Assembly: GCF_900157365.1 (NCBI RefSeq)
Contig: NZ_FUEZ01000004.1
Span: forward strand, 3,874,966-3,938,965
DNA length: 64,000 nt
Direction: 5' to 3'
DNA from: Mycobacterium numidiamassiliense
GTDB lineage: Bacteria; Actinomycetota; Actinomycetes; Mycobacteriales; Mycobacteriaceae
Positions 44,953-53,236 of the stretch are shown in pieces (positions within the stretch are counted from its first letter, which is position 1; the number at the start of each line of letters is the position of its first letter). A program made the translations under genes and the position numbers. Below the pieces are notes generated by a model that saw only the letters and a program-made list of their open reading frames with translations, was not told where the DNA came from and searched no databases.

Positions 44953-45708
44953 TCAGTGACCCATACCCATACCGCCGTCGACCGGGATGACCGCACCGGC
45001 GATGTAGCTCGCATCCTCGGACGCCAGGAAGCTGACCACCCCGGCCACCTCCTCGGCGGTGCCGACCCGCTTGGCGGGGATGAACTCCAGCGCCCCGGCC
45101 TGGATCCGCTCGTCCAGCGAGCGGGTCATCTCGGTGTCGATGTAGCCGGGGGCCACCACATTCGCGGTCACCCCGGCCTTGGACAGCTCCCGGGAGATCG
45201 AGCGCGCCATGCCGATCAGGCCGGCCTTGGAGGCCGCGTAATTGGATTGGTTGCCGATGCCCCAGCTGCCGGAGACCGATCCTACGAAGATCATCCGGCC
45301 GAACCGCTTCTTCTGCATGCTGCGCGAGGCGCGCTGGGCCACCCGGAACGCGCCGGTCAGGTTGGCGTCGATGACCTTCTCGAACCTCTCCTCGGTCATC
45401 CGGATGAGGAACGCATCTGCGGAGATGCCGGCGTTGGACACCAGCACTTCGACCGCGCCCTGATGCTCTTCGACCTCCGTGAAAGCGCGATCGACGGCTG
45501 CGCTGTCCGTGACGTCGCACTCGACCCCGAACAGCCCCTCGGGCGCACCGGATCCGCGGTGCGTCACCGCCACCTTGTGGCCGTCGGCGGCCAGCCGCTG
45601 CGCGATCGCCAGACCGATCCCCCGGTTTCCCCCGGTCACCAGGACTGAACGGGATACGAATGCGGGTTTGCCGCCGGCGGTGGCGAGCTCGGTGGCTACT
45701 TCGGTCAC
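44953..45708 (-). CDS. fabG1: 3-oxoacyl-ACP reductase FabG1 (MabA)
   Basis: 251 residues from GTG. It reduces beta-ketoacyl-ACP with NADPH in FAS-II. SVLVTGGNRGIGLAIAQRLA is the cofactor loop, VGSVSGSWGIGNQSNYAASKAG has the catalytic Ser, Tyr and Lys, and GYIDTEMTR follows. The N-terminus (TEVATELATAGGKPAF) is a few residues longer than in M. tuberculosis. It is the first gene of the fabG1-inhA-hemZ operon. Confidence 0.96.
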   Translation of the reverse strand: MTEVATELATAGGKPAFVSRSVLVTGGNRGIGLAIAQRLAADGHKVAVTHRGSGAPEGLFGVECDVTDSAAVDRAFTEVEEHQGAVEVLVSNAGISADAFLIRMTEERFEKVIDANLTGAFRVAQRASRSMQKKRFGRMIFVGSVSGSWGIGNQSNYAASKAGLIGMARSISRELSKAGVTANVVAPGYIDTEMTRSLDERIQAGALEFIPAKRVGTAEEVAGVVSFLASEDASYIAGAVIPVDGGMGMGH

Positions 45709-45735
45709 CTGGCCAACTTATCGTCCCGACGCGGC
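45709..45735 (-). promoter_or_regulatory. fabG1-inhA promoter
   Basis: On the reverse strand GGGACGATAAGTTGGCCAGG directly precedes the GTG. It lines up with the well-known mabA-inhA promoter (ACGATAGGTTG...): the base at -15 is C and at -8 is T, the wild-type states at the two positions where isoniazid-resistance changes occur. Transcription in M. tuberculosis starts at the GTG, so the mRNA is probably leaderless here too. Confidence 0.8.
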
Positions 45736-45856
45736 GGGGCTGCAATCTGCCCCGTTTTGGGCCGCGAACCTGACCTGACTGCGGTTTGCGAGGCACATTT
45801 TCGCGGTGCGGTTCGACTCGCACAGCGATGTCAGTGTGACGCAGCAGACTTCGGCC

Positions 45857-46699
45857 ATGACGGACCCTTTCCTGGGCAGTGAGGCCCTAGCCGCCGGAAC
45901 GCTAACGCCCTATCAATTGCGCAGTCGGTATGTCGCGCTGCACAAAGACGTGTATTTGTCGCGCGACGTCGAGTTGACCGCGCACTTGCGCGCCAAAGCG
46001 CTCTGGCTACGCTCGCGCCGCCGTGGGATCCTGGCCGGCTACTCGGCTTCAGCGCTCCACGGCGCCAAATGGATCAACGCAACTCTTCCCGCTGCGATGA
46101 TTGACACCAACGCGCGCCGCGAGCCCTGCGTGCAAATCTGGGAGGACCGCATCCAGTCCGACGAAATCTGCGTTGTCGACGGCATGCGCGTGACGACACC
46201 GAAGCGAACGGCACTCGATCTGGCCAGTCGTTTTCCGCTGGACCCCGCCGTCGCGGCGATCGATGCCCTCGTTCAGGCAACCCATCTGAAAATGGCTGAC
46301 GCCGAGCAATTGGTCGAGCGTTACCGGGGCCGCCGCGGTATCAAAGCCGCCCGAACCGCGCTCAACCTGGTCGACGGCGGTGCGCAATCGCCCAAGGAAA
46401 CCTGGCTGCGCCTGCTCTTGATCCGCGCGGGGTTCCCGCGTCCGCAAACCCAGATCGCGGTCCGCAACGAATGGGGCTGGTCAGAAGCCTATTTGGATAT
46501 GGGATGGGAGGACATCAAGGTCGCGGTCGAGTACGACGGCGAACATCATGCGACCAGTCGCTACCACTATCGGAAGGACATCCGCCGGCACGAAAAAGTG
46601 ACGCACCGTTACGGATGGATCGTGGTCCGGGTCGTCGCGGAGGACCACCCCGGGGACATCATTTATCGAGTGCGGGAAGCACGAGCGTCGCGAGCCTAA
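45857..46699 (+). CDS. AbiEi-like N-terminus/DUF559-type endonuclease-like protein
   Basis: 280 residues from ATG 45857; the frame opens at 45806. The N-terminal part (LAAGTLTPYQLRSRYVALHK) resembles a winged-helix/AbiEi-like domain, and the C-terminal part (DIKVAVEYDGEHHATSRYHY followed by a basic stretch and WIVVRVVAED) resembles the Vsr/DUF559 nuclease fold, with E/D-x-D-G and a Q/E-x-K-like strand. Such proteins are abundant in mycobacteria without a known role. In M. tuberculosis I do not recall one between fabG1 and Rv1481. Confidence 0.7.
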   Translation: MTDPFLGSEALAAGTLTPYQLRSRYVALHKDVYLSRDVELTAHLRAKALWLRSRRRGILAGYSASALHGAKWINATLPAAMIDTNARREPCVQIWEDRIQSDEICVVDGMRVTTPKRTALDLASRFPLDPAVAAIDALVQATHLKMADAEQLVERYRGRRGIKAARTALNLVDGGAQSPKETWLRLLLIRAGFPRPQTQIAVRNEWGWSEAYLDMGWEDIKVAVEYDGEHHATSRYHYRKDIRRHEKVTHRYGWIVVRVVAEDHPGDIIYRVREARASRA

Positions 46700-46734
46700 C
46701 CACACAGTGAAGTTCGCGGCGAAAAATCGCAGCC

Positions 46735-46817
46735 AGGTCAGGCTCGCGGCAAGCAGCCAGGTCAGGCTCGCGGCGATAGGAACGTCAGGTCAGGCTCGCG
46801 GCGATAGGAACGTCAGG
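46735..46817. repeat. Short tandem repeat reaching into the Rv1481-like stop codon
   Basis: Two perfect 28-base units (46759-46786, 46787-46814) of AGGTCAGGCTCGCGGC plus GATAGGAACGTC follow a 24-base variant unit (46735-46758); a partial AGGTCAGG at 46815 overlaps the stop codon (TGA on the reverse strand) of the VWA protein gene. It lies between convergent genes. A minisatellite-like tract; copy number may vary between strains. Confidence 0.85.
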
Positions 46818-47825
46818 TCAGGTCGGCAGCCGTCGGTTGATCAGCAGCGCCGCCAGCGCGGCGACCGCCAACACCAGCGCACCCAGTCGCAGCCAGCCCA
46901 CGCTGGCGTCACCTTTGATGGTCTCGTAGCCGATCTGCTGTTGCAGCGACGCGTAGACGGCCTTCAGCTCGGCCAGGCTCGCGGCGTTGTAGGCGTTTCC
47001 GCCGGAGAGCTGGGCAACCTTGCGCAGCGTCCCGTCGTCGACGGGCACCGGCTGTCGCTGGCCGTTGAGCTCGACGAAGCCGTACGGCGTGCCGAACGAG
47101 ATGGTCGAGATCGGCACGCCCTGGTCCTTGGCGGTGCGCGCGGCGGTGAACGCGCCCTTGGGGTTGTCCGGGTTGGTCGGCATCGTCTCCTTGCCGTCGG
47201 AGAACAACACGATGCGGGCCGGTGGCGGGGAGTCACCGCCTCCGATCACGGCGCCGACCGTCGCGATGGCCTGCAGCGCGGTGAAGATGCCCTCGCCGGT
47301 GGCGGTGCGGTCGGCGAACTGCAGCTTGTCCAGCGCGACCTTGGTCGCCTCGCGGTTGGTCGTCGGCGACACCAACACTGACGCGGTCCCGGCGTAAGCG
47401 ATGAGTCCGAGGTTGATCCCGGGGGTCAGCTCGCCGGCGAACTCCTTGGCGGCCTCCTGCGCGGCCGCCATGCGGTTGGGCGCGACATCGGTGGCCCGCA
47501 TCGACTGCGACACGTCGATCACCAGCATCACCACCGCGCGATTGCGGGGAATCCGGACGTCGTTGGTCGGCCCCGCCATCGCGATGGTGAACAAGACCAG
47601 GGCCGACACCAACAGGATCGCCGGCACGTGTCGCCATCGCGAAGGTCGTTTGGGTGCAACGCTTTCCAGCAGCTCCAGGTTGGCGAATCGCAGCATCCGC
47701 CGATGCCGCGTCAACTGCATCAGTACATACAGCGCGGCCAACCCGGCGACGACGAGAAGGAAGAGGAAGAACCAGGCGTGCGCGAAGCCGGACAGCGACA
47801 TCGCGCCCAGGAACGGCAGTGTCAT
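46818..47825 (-). CDS. VWA-domain membrane protein (Rv1481 type)
   Basis: 335 residues. Two N-terminal helices (HAWFFLFLLVVAGLAALYVL and AILLVSALVLFTIAMAGPTN), a VWA domain with VVMLVIDVSQSMRATD (the MIDAS D-x-S-x-S) and IVLFSDGKETMP, and a C-terminal helix (WLRLGALVLAVAALAALLIN), BatA-like. With MoxR1 and the DUF58 protein it forms a MoxR-VWA system that probably serves as a chaperone for envelope proteins. Downstream in the ripA-ripB-moxR1 cluster. Confidence 0.92.
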   Translation of the reverse strand: MTLPFLGAMSLSGFAHAWFFLFLLVVAGLAALYVLMQLTRHRRMLRFANLELLESVAPKRPSRWRHVPAILLVSALVLFTIAMAGPTNDVRIPRNRAVVMLVIDVSQSMRATDVAPNRMAAAQEAAKEFAGELTPGINLGLIAYAGTASVLVSPTTNREATKVALDKLQFADRTATGEGIFTALQAIATVGAVIGGGDSPPPARIVLFSDGKETMPTNPDNPKGAFTAARTAKDQGVPISTISFGTPYGFVELNGQRQPVPVDDGTLRKVAQLSGGNAYNAASLAELKAVYASLQQQIGYETIKGDASVGWLRLGALVLAVAALAALLINRRLPT

Positions 47826-47859
47826 CGTGGGTCGATCTCCGGATGGATGCCCGCCGGCG

Positions 47860-48813
47860 TCAAGTGCGCCCGTCCAGGGCCCCGCGGCGGCGAGAGGCCA
47901 CGAAGCGGACGATGTCGCCGATCCAGTCGCGGTCGGTGCGCAGCGTCAAAACCGGTGCCCCGCAACCGCGAATCGTGCGGGCCACCTCGGCGCGGTGGGC
48001 GGCGGCGGCCTTGGCGAAGTCGTCACGCAGGTGCGCGTCGATGGTGAATTCGCGAGTTTTACCGGTTTCCGCGTCCTGCAGGACGACGTCGCCGATATCG
48101 GGCAGTTCGACATCGCGCGGATCGAGCACTTCGATCGCCAGCACCTCGTGACGGGCCGCAACGGCGCGCAGCGGGCGCATCCAGTTGATCGGGCCGAGGA
48201 AGTCGCTGATGATGACCGCCATTCCGCGGCGGCGTTCGGGGCGGCGCAGCGCATCGATGGCAACCGCCAGGTCACCGCGCACCCCAACCGGCGCCTTGGG
48301 CATGGTCGCGATGGTGCGCAGCAAGGTCTGTTGGTGCTGACGACCAGAGCGCGCGGGCACCCGGGTCATCGTCTCGCCGTTGGCAACCAGGGCACCCAGC
48401 CGGTTGCCACCACCGCTGTTGAGGTAGGTGATGGCCGCCGCGGCGGCCACTGCCAGGTCGCGCTTCTCACAGAAGGAGGTGCCGAAGTCCAGGCTGGCCG
48501 ACACGTCGACGACCAGCCAGGTCTCGAGTTCGCGGTCGGCGATCATCTGCCGCACGTGCGGATGGGTGGTCCGCGCGGTGACTGCCCAGTCCATCCGCCG
48601 GACGTCGTCACCGGGTTGGTAGAGGCGCGATTCCCCCGGTTCCGAACCCGGTCCCGGGATCAGGCCGAGATGGTCGCCGTGCAGGACACCGTCCAGCTTG
48701 CGTTTGACGGTGAGTTCGAGCGTCCGCAGCGCCGCCGACAGCTTCGGGTCATCGATCTCCCCGCGAAGCATCGACGGCGGATGGACGACCGCCGGCGTTT
48801 TGGAATCGGTCAC
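47860..48813 (-). CDS. DUF58 protein (Rv1480 type)
   Basis: 317 residues from GTG overlapping the moxR1 stop (GTGA), so translation is coupled. The DUF58 signature is GESRLYQPGDDVRRMDWAVT, then ETWLVVDVSASLDFG (a VWA-like fold with D-x-S-x-S). Acts with MoxR AAA+ ATPases; in M. tuberculosis the cluster is linked to RipA processing and cell division. No membrane segments. Confidence 0.92.
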   Translation of the reverse strand: MTDSKTPAVVHPPSMLRGEIDDPKLSAALRTLELTVKRKLDGVLHGDHLGLIPGPGSEPGESRLYQPGDDVRRMDWAVTARTTHPHVRQMIADRELETWLVVDVSASLDFGTSFCEKRDLAVAAAAAITYLNSGGGNRLGALVANGETMTRVPARSGRQHQQTLLRTIATMPKAPVGVRGDLAVAIDALRRPERRRGMAVIISDFLGPINWMRPLRAVAARHEVLAIEVLDPRDVELPDIGDVVLQDAETGKTREFTIDAHLRDDFAKAAAAHRAEVARTIRGCGAPVLTLRTDRDWIGDIVRFVASRRRGALDGRT

Positions 48814-49940
48814 CGACCGCTAGCCGCCGCGGCCTGCATCACTGGGGGCACCGAATGGCCTTGCTGGGGCACGGCATTCACCTGCGGCAGGGCAACCGTC
48901 TGCAGGACGCGATTGATGACCACCTCCGGGGTGATCTCGTCCGCAAGCGCGTCATAGGTGAGCACCAGCCGGTGCCGCAGCACGTCGGGAATGACTTCGA
49001 CGACGTCCTGCGGGATCACATAATCGCGACCGCGCACCAGCGCCAGCGAGCGCGACGCCGCGATGATGCCCAGCGAAGCGCGCGGCGATGCGCCGAACGC
49101 GATCCAGGTCTTGACGTCATGCATCCCGAGCTGCTCGGGTACGCGGGTGGCGAAGACGACGCGGACCACGTAGTCGACCAGCGCGTGGTGCACGAAGCTG
49201 TTGGCCGCGATGCCTTGCAGGCGTACCAAGTCGCCCGGAGCAAGGATCTGCTTGGGCTGCGGCGGCGTGACACCCATCCGGTAGATGATCTCGCGCTCTT
49301 CTTCGGGCGAGGGGTAGCCGACGTTGATCTTGAACAGGAAGCGGTCGCGCTGCGCCTCGGGCAGTTGGTAGACACCTTCGTGCTCGATCGGGTTCTGCGT
49401 GGCCATCACCAGGAACGGGTTGGGCAGCGGGTATCTCTTGCCGCCGATGGACACCTGACGTTCGGCCATCACCTCGAGCAACGCCGACTGCACCTTCGCG
49501 GGCGCTCGGTTGATCTCGTCGGCCAGCAGGAAGTTGGCCACCACCGGACCGAGTTCGGTGTCGAACTCTTCTTTGCCCTGGCGGTAGATCCGGGTCCCGA
49601 TGATGTCGGTCGGTACCAGGTCCGGAGTGAACTGGATACGCGAGAATGTGCCGCCGACCACCTTCGCGAAGGTCTCCACGGCCAGCGTCTTGGCCACGCC
49701 GGGAACACCTTCGAGCAGCACATGCCCCTTCGACAGCAGGCCGACCAGCATCCGTTCCACCAGCTGGTCCTGGCCCACGATGATCCGCTTGACCTCGAAT
49801 ATCGCGCGTTCCAGGGTGTGTACCTCGGCAGCCAACGCGTCGGCGCCACCCAAGGACGCCTCATGGGCTCCGGGGCCAGAGGGCCCACCCGGGCCCGGAT
49901 AACCGCTGGCGCCCGGGGGCGGCCCACCTGGTGCTGTCAT
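48810..49940 (-). CDS. moxR1: MoxR family AAA+ ATPase
   Basis: 376 residues from ATG 49940 (MTAPGGPPPGASG); the longer frame to 50018 has no homology. After a Gly/Pro-rich N-terminus comes KRIIVGQDQLVERMLVGLLS, Walker A GVPGVAKT (78-85), Walker B NFLLADEINRAP, sensor 1 VMATQNPIEHEGVYQLPEAQ and the C-terminal lid. In M. tuberculosis MoxR1 is reported to interact with RipA and affect its secretion or folding. Operon order ripA-ripB-moxR1-Rv1480-Rv1481 is kept. Confidence 0.95.
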   Translation of the reverse strand: MTAPGGPPPGASGYPGPGGPSGPGAHEASLGGADALAAEVHTLERAIFEVKRIIVGQDQLVERMLVGLLSKGHVLLEGVPGVAKTLAVETFAKVVGGTFSRIQFTPDLVPTDIIGTRIYRQGKEEFDTELGPVVANFLLADEINRAPAKVQSALLEVMAERQVSIGGKRYPLPNPFLVMATQNPIEHEGVYQLPEAQRDRFLFKINVGYPSPEEEREIIYRMGVTPPQPKQILAPGDLVRLQGIAANSFVHHALVDYVVRVVFATRVPEQLGMHDVKTWIAFGASPRASLGIIAASRSLALVRGRDYVIPQDVVEVIPDVLRHRLVLTYDALADEITPEVVINRVLQTVALPQVNAVPQQGHSVPPVMQAAAASGR

Positions 49941-50079
49941 TAACAACCCTCCACAGCTCATTCCGACACGACTGCTCACACGACCGTTGTCGTGGGGCAG
50001 CGACGTGCCCGCGTCCAACTATTCCAGGCCAGTCGAATTCCGTCGACGTCGCGGTTCGCTGACGAACAGCGCGCCTGGA

Positions 50080-50814
50080 TCAGTACTCGATGATCCTAGT
50101 CAGGTACGGCGCCATACCGGGCTTGCGAACCGGGCTCACCGTCACTTTGGCCGCACTTCCGGACGCCTCCAGCATCTGCCCGTTGCCCAGATACATGGTC
50201 ACGTGCTGCCCGCCGCCGGGACCGTAGAAGATGAGGTCACCACGCCTGGCCTGGTCGGGAGGAATGTGGCGGCCGGCGTTGTACTGGTCACCGGAGAACC
50301 GCGGGATCAGCACGCCGACACCGGCGAACCCGTACCGCATCAGGCCCGAGCAGTCGAAGCCGGTGATGTTGGCGCCGTCGCCGACACCCTTACTCGGCCC
50401 GTCCAGTGAGCCACCACCCCACGAATACGGCACACCCATCTGGGAGCCCATTCGGCGGATCACGTACTCGATGGCCTGACGGCCGTTCGCCCGCGGAATC
50501 TTGGCGCCCGGATTGCTGGGCGTGACAGCGGCGGCGGGCGGATCGCCGCCGAGGTTGATCCCGAGCCCGCTCAGAAATTGCTTGCCCAGGTCCATCGTGG
50601 TCTGGGTGGCCTGCGCGGTGGCCTGCAGCGAGGCGTTGGCGACGGCCAGCGGGTCACCCGGAGCACCGGCACTGATCTGCGCCGGCAGCGTGGGATCCCA
50701 GGCGCCCGGATCGGCCCCGGCTGAGGGGGCCGTGACGGCGACAGACAACATCAGCCCGGTCACCAGTGTGGTGATCCAGGCCAAGTTGATCAGGCGAAAA
50801 CGCTTGTGCCGCAT
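50080..50814 (-). CDS. ripB: Peptidoglycan D,L-endopeptidase RipB
   Basis: 244 residues. Signal peptide at the start (INLAWITTLVTGLMLSVAVT then APSAGA). The C-terminal NlpC/P60 domain has FDCSGLMRYGFAGVGV (C155), GGGQHVTMYLGNGQMLEA (H204, E216), the expected catalytic set, cutting between D-Glu and meso-diaminopimelate in stem peptides. Unlike RipA it lacks the coiled-coil. Ten bp downstream of ripA. Confidence 0.95.
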   Translation of the reverse strand: MRHKRFRLINLAWITTLVTGLMLSVAVTAPSAGADPGAWDPTLPAQISAGAPGDPLAVANASLQATAQATQTTMDLGKQFLSGLGINLGGDPPAAAVTPSNPGAKIPRANGRQAIEYVIRRMGSQMGVPYSWGGGSLDGPSKGVGDGANITGFDCSGLMRYGFAGVGVLIPRFSGDQYNAGRHIPPDQARRGDLIFYGPGGGQHVTMYLGNGQMLEASGSAAKVTVSPVRKPGMAPYLTRIIEY

Positions 50815-50823
50815 AGCTCCTCG

Positions 50824-52260
50824 TTAATACTCGATGTAACGCACCACGTAGGGGGTCATGCCGCTGGTGCGCACCGGCGCGACGCGCACCTTCAAACCGA
50901 TATCGGGGGCCTCGAGCATCTGGCCGTCACCGAGATAGAGGGTCACGTGCTGGCTACCGCCGGGGCCGTAGAAGATGACGTCCCCGCGGCGCATCTGGGA
51001 CGAGGGAATCTTGCGGCCCAGGTTGTACTGCGACCCGGAGTAGTGCGGCAGTTTGATGCCGACGCCGGCGAACGAGTACAGGATCAGCCCCGAACAGTCG
51101 AAGCCGGTGATGCCTGCCCCGGAGTCGATTCCCTTGCCAGGGCCCGCGGCGGTGCCGCCACCCCACGAGTAAGGCACCCCGATCTGTGACATGCCGCGGC
51201 GGATCACGTATTCAGAGGCCTGTCGCCCGTAGACGCGCGGAATGCGCCCGCCGGTGGCACCCGCTGGTGCGTTGATGCCGGTGTCGTCGGGCTTGAGGAT
51301 GCCCAGCGACTGCAGGAAGCCCTTCCCGAGACCGGCGGTCACCTGTGTCGACGTGGCCGAGATCCCCAGCACCTGATTGATCACCGCGACCGGGTCGCCC
51401 GGGACATTGGCGCTCGGAATCATGGGCAGCGTGGGATCCCAGCCGTCCCACTTGCGGCCGCCGGTGGGCGCGGGGGCGGGCCGCGCTCCCGGATCCCACC
51501 GGTCCCCTGACACGGAAGCACCCAGCGCGCCTGGTCCGGTGGACCAATGCGCGGACGCGAGCTGGGCGGTCTGAAGTTTCTCCTCAGCCTCGTCACGCTC
51601 GGCGATCAGGCGGGTGATCTGGTCGCGCTGTTCTTCGAACTTGTGCTTCGAGTTGGTCAACGCGGCGACGGCGGCGTCCTGGCTGGCCTTCGCATCGACC
51701 GCGGCCTTGTCGGCCTTCTGCTTGGCCTGACGCGCCGCCGACTCCTTGTTCACCTGCTCCGTGCGGGCCCGCTGCAGGTTGTCCATCACGTTCTTCGAAC
51801 TCGCGCCCAGTGTCCTGGCGGCGCTTTCGGTGGCGATGATGTCTTCGGGGCTGCGCGCGGTCAGGTAGCTGCCGGAGGGGCCGTTCATGTAGGTGGCCGC
51901 GGCAAAGGTGTCGAACCGGTGCTGGGCGGCGGCGATCGCCGTGTTGGCGTCCCGCACCGACTGCTGGTCGGCCTCCAGGTCATGCTCGGCGGCGGCGACG
52001 TTGTCGCGCGAGGTCTCCACATCGACCAGCGCCTTGTTGACGCTTTCCTGCTCCGTCTGAATTTCGGCGCTGATGTTTTCCAGCCGTTGGTTGGCCTTGG
52101 CGACGTTGGCGATCAACGCCGCCATACCGTCGGCGTTCGGATCACCTTGTGCCAGACCGGGTGTGCACACGAGCATGGCCACGCTGACGACCGACGGCAT
52201 GACCGGGCGGACCAGCCGGGCGGCCGGTCGCACGCGAGAACCCCAGCGTTTGCGTCCCAT
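50824..52260 (-). CDS. ripA: Peptidoglycan D,L-endopeptidase RipA
   Basis: 478 residues. N-terminal signal peptide (to about residue 40, ending LAQGDP), a long inhibitory coiled coil (about 40-250, NVAKANQRLENISAEIQTEQ onwards), a Pro/Gly linker, then NlpC/P60 with FDCSGLILYSFAGVGI (C389), GGSQHVTLYLGDGQMLEAPD (H438, E450). These are the M. tuberculosis triad C383/H432/E444 shifted by six. Secreted hydrolase needed for septal cell separation. First gene of the ripA-ripB-moxR1-Rv1480-Rv1481 cluster. Confidence 0.96.
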   Translation of the reverse strand: MGRKRWGSRVRPAARLVRPVMPSVVSVAMLVCTPGLAQGDPNADGMAALIANVAKANQRLENISAEIQTEQESVNKALVDVETSRDNVAAAEHDLEADQQSVRDANTAIAAAQHRFDTFAAATYMNGPSGSYLTARSPEDIIATESAARTLGASSKNVMDNLQRARTEQVNKESAARQAKQKADKAAVDAKASQDAAVAALTNSKHKFEEQRDQITRLIAERDEAEEKLQTAQLASAHWSTGPGALGASVSGDRWDPGARPAPAPTGGRKWDGWDPTLPMIPSANVPGDPVAVINQVLGISATSTQVTAGLGKGFLQSLGILKPDDTGINAPAGATGGRIPRVYGRQASEYVIRRGMSQIGVPYSWGGGTAAGPGKGIDSGAGITGFDCSGLILYSFAGVGIKLPHYSGSQYNLGRKIPSSQMRRGDVIFYGPGGSQHVTLYLGDGQMLEAPDIGLKVRVAPVRTSGMTPYVVRYIEY

Positions 52261-52496
52261 TCGACCTTCCCTACGGCTCAGCGCGGACGGCGGCGCCAGC
52301 CACAGTTTTATCTATAAGCGCCAAAGACAACATGAGCATCATTTGCACCGTACGTCACACTCGACGGCGTGCATATGCTCGTCACGAATCGCAACCTTCT
52401 ACGTGCGTTTAATGTGACCGAACGGTGACCTGAGGCATTTGCCGTGTGGAACGGCGACCTCGCTCGATGAAAATCGGCTGGAGCCGGATGCGCGTG

Positions 52497-53048
52497 CTAG
52501 ACGCCCTCGGCGTGCTCTGCTTCCGAATTTTCGCGCGCGTTCTCAGAGGTTGCTGCGCGCTTACTCCGCAGTTGCAGGAACCGGGTTCCGACGGCCGCCG
52601 CGAGCACCCCGATCAGCAACACGATGGTCAGCCCGGTCCAGGGAAACTCGGGGGCGTCGAGTTCGTTCAGGAAGTGCTGTGCCGAGACCACCGGGTTGCC
52701 CGTCTTGGCGATGTCCTCGCCCGCCTCGAGCGTGACCCGTGGGAAGTGGGTGCTGTAGCTGCCGGCGTAGCTCGGGCTCAGCGTCAGGACGGTGGCGTCC
52801 GGATAGTCGGCGCCAACCACGGTGGAGATGTCGCGCAACGGCGTGTCGTTGGGCGGGTTGTGGTCGAGCAGCACGATTTTCAGGTTGATGCCGTCCGCGT
52901 GCGCCTGATTGACCACGGCGAGCAATCCGGGCATGGCCTCCGGTGGCGCACTGACCCCGGATGCGGCGACCTGAGCCTTGACCGCGGTCATGTCGACGTC
53001 CTGGGGAATGTAGAGCGGCGGCGGGACGAGAGAAACCGACCCGGTCAT
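52497..53048 (-). CDS. Rv1476-type membrane protein
   Basis: 183 residues. An N-terminal globular part (LYIPQDVDMTAVKAQVAASG and IKIVLLDHNPPNDTPLRDIS-like segments), one membrane helix (FPWTGLTIVLLIGVLAAAVG) and a charged tail. It belongs to an actinobacterial family of unknown role (DUF6676). The N-terminal domain looks like the TPM/Rossmann-type domains facing the outside. Divergent from acn. Confidence 0.85.
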   Translation of the reverse strand: MTGSVSLVPPPLYIPQDVDMTAVKAQVAASGVSAPPEAMPGLLAVVNQAHADGINLKIVLLDHNPPNDTPLRDISTVVGADYPDATVLTLSPSYAGSYSTHFPRVTLEAGEDIAKTGNPVVSAQHFLNELDAPEFPWTGLTIVLLIGVLAAAVGTRFLQLRSKRAATSENARENSEAEHAEGV

Positions 53049-53145
53049 GGTTTACCTGCCTTCCGCTGCGCTACAGGCACGGTACGCGACTTTTCCCGCC
53101 GAGGTTTCAATGGGCGCCGCATGCGACAAGACTGAAATGCGGAGG

Positions 53146-53181
53146 CCACTTTCTAACAGGACAAGCGTACTGTTAAAGTGG
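53146..53181. promoter_or_regulatory. Candidate TetR operator upstream of acn
   Basis: CCACTTT-CT-AACAG and CTGTTAAAGTGG form an inverted repeat; the inner half-sites TAACAG (53154-53159) and CTGTTA (53170-53175) are perfect with ten bases between, a spacing suited to TetR dimers. It lies about 55 bases before the acn GTG, and TTAAAGT could be part of the -10. The TetR gene after acn (an Rv1474c homologue, reported to repress acn) is the likely ligand; the binding itself is inferred. Confidence 0.6.
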
Positions 53182-53236
53182 GCACGCACCGCCGACACGG
53201 CCCGTCGGTGGGAGAACTTAATCCACGGGAGTTGAT

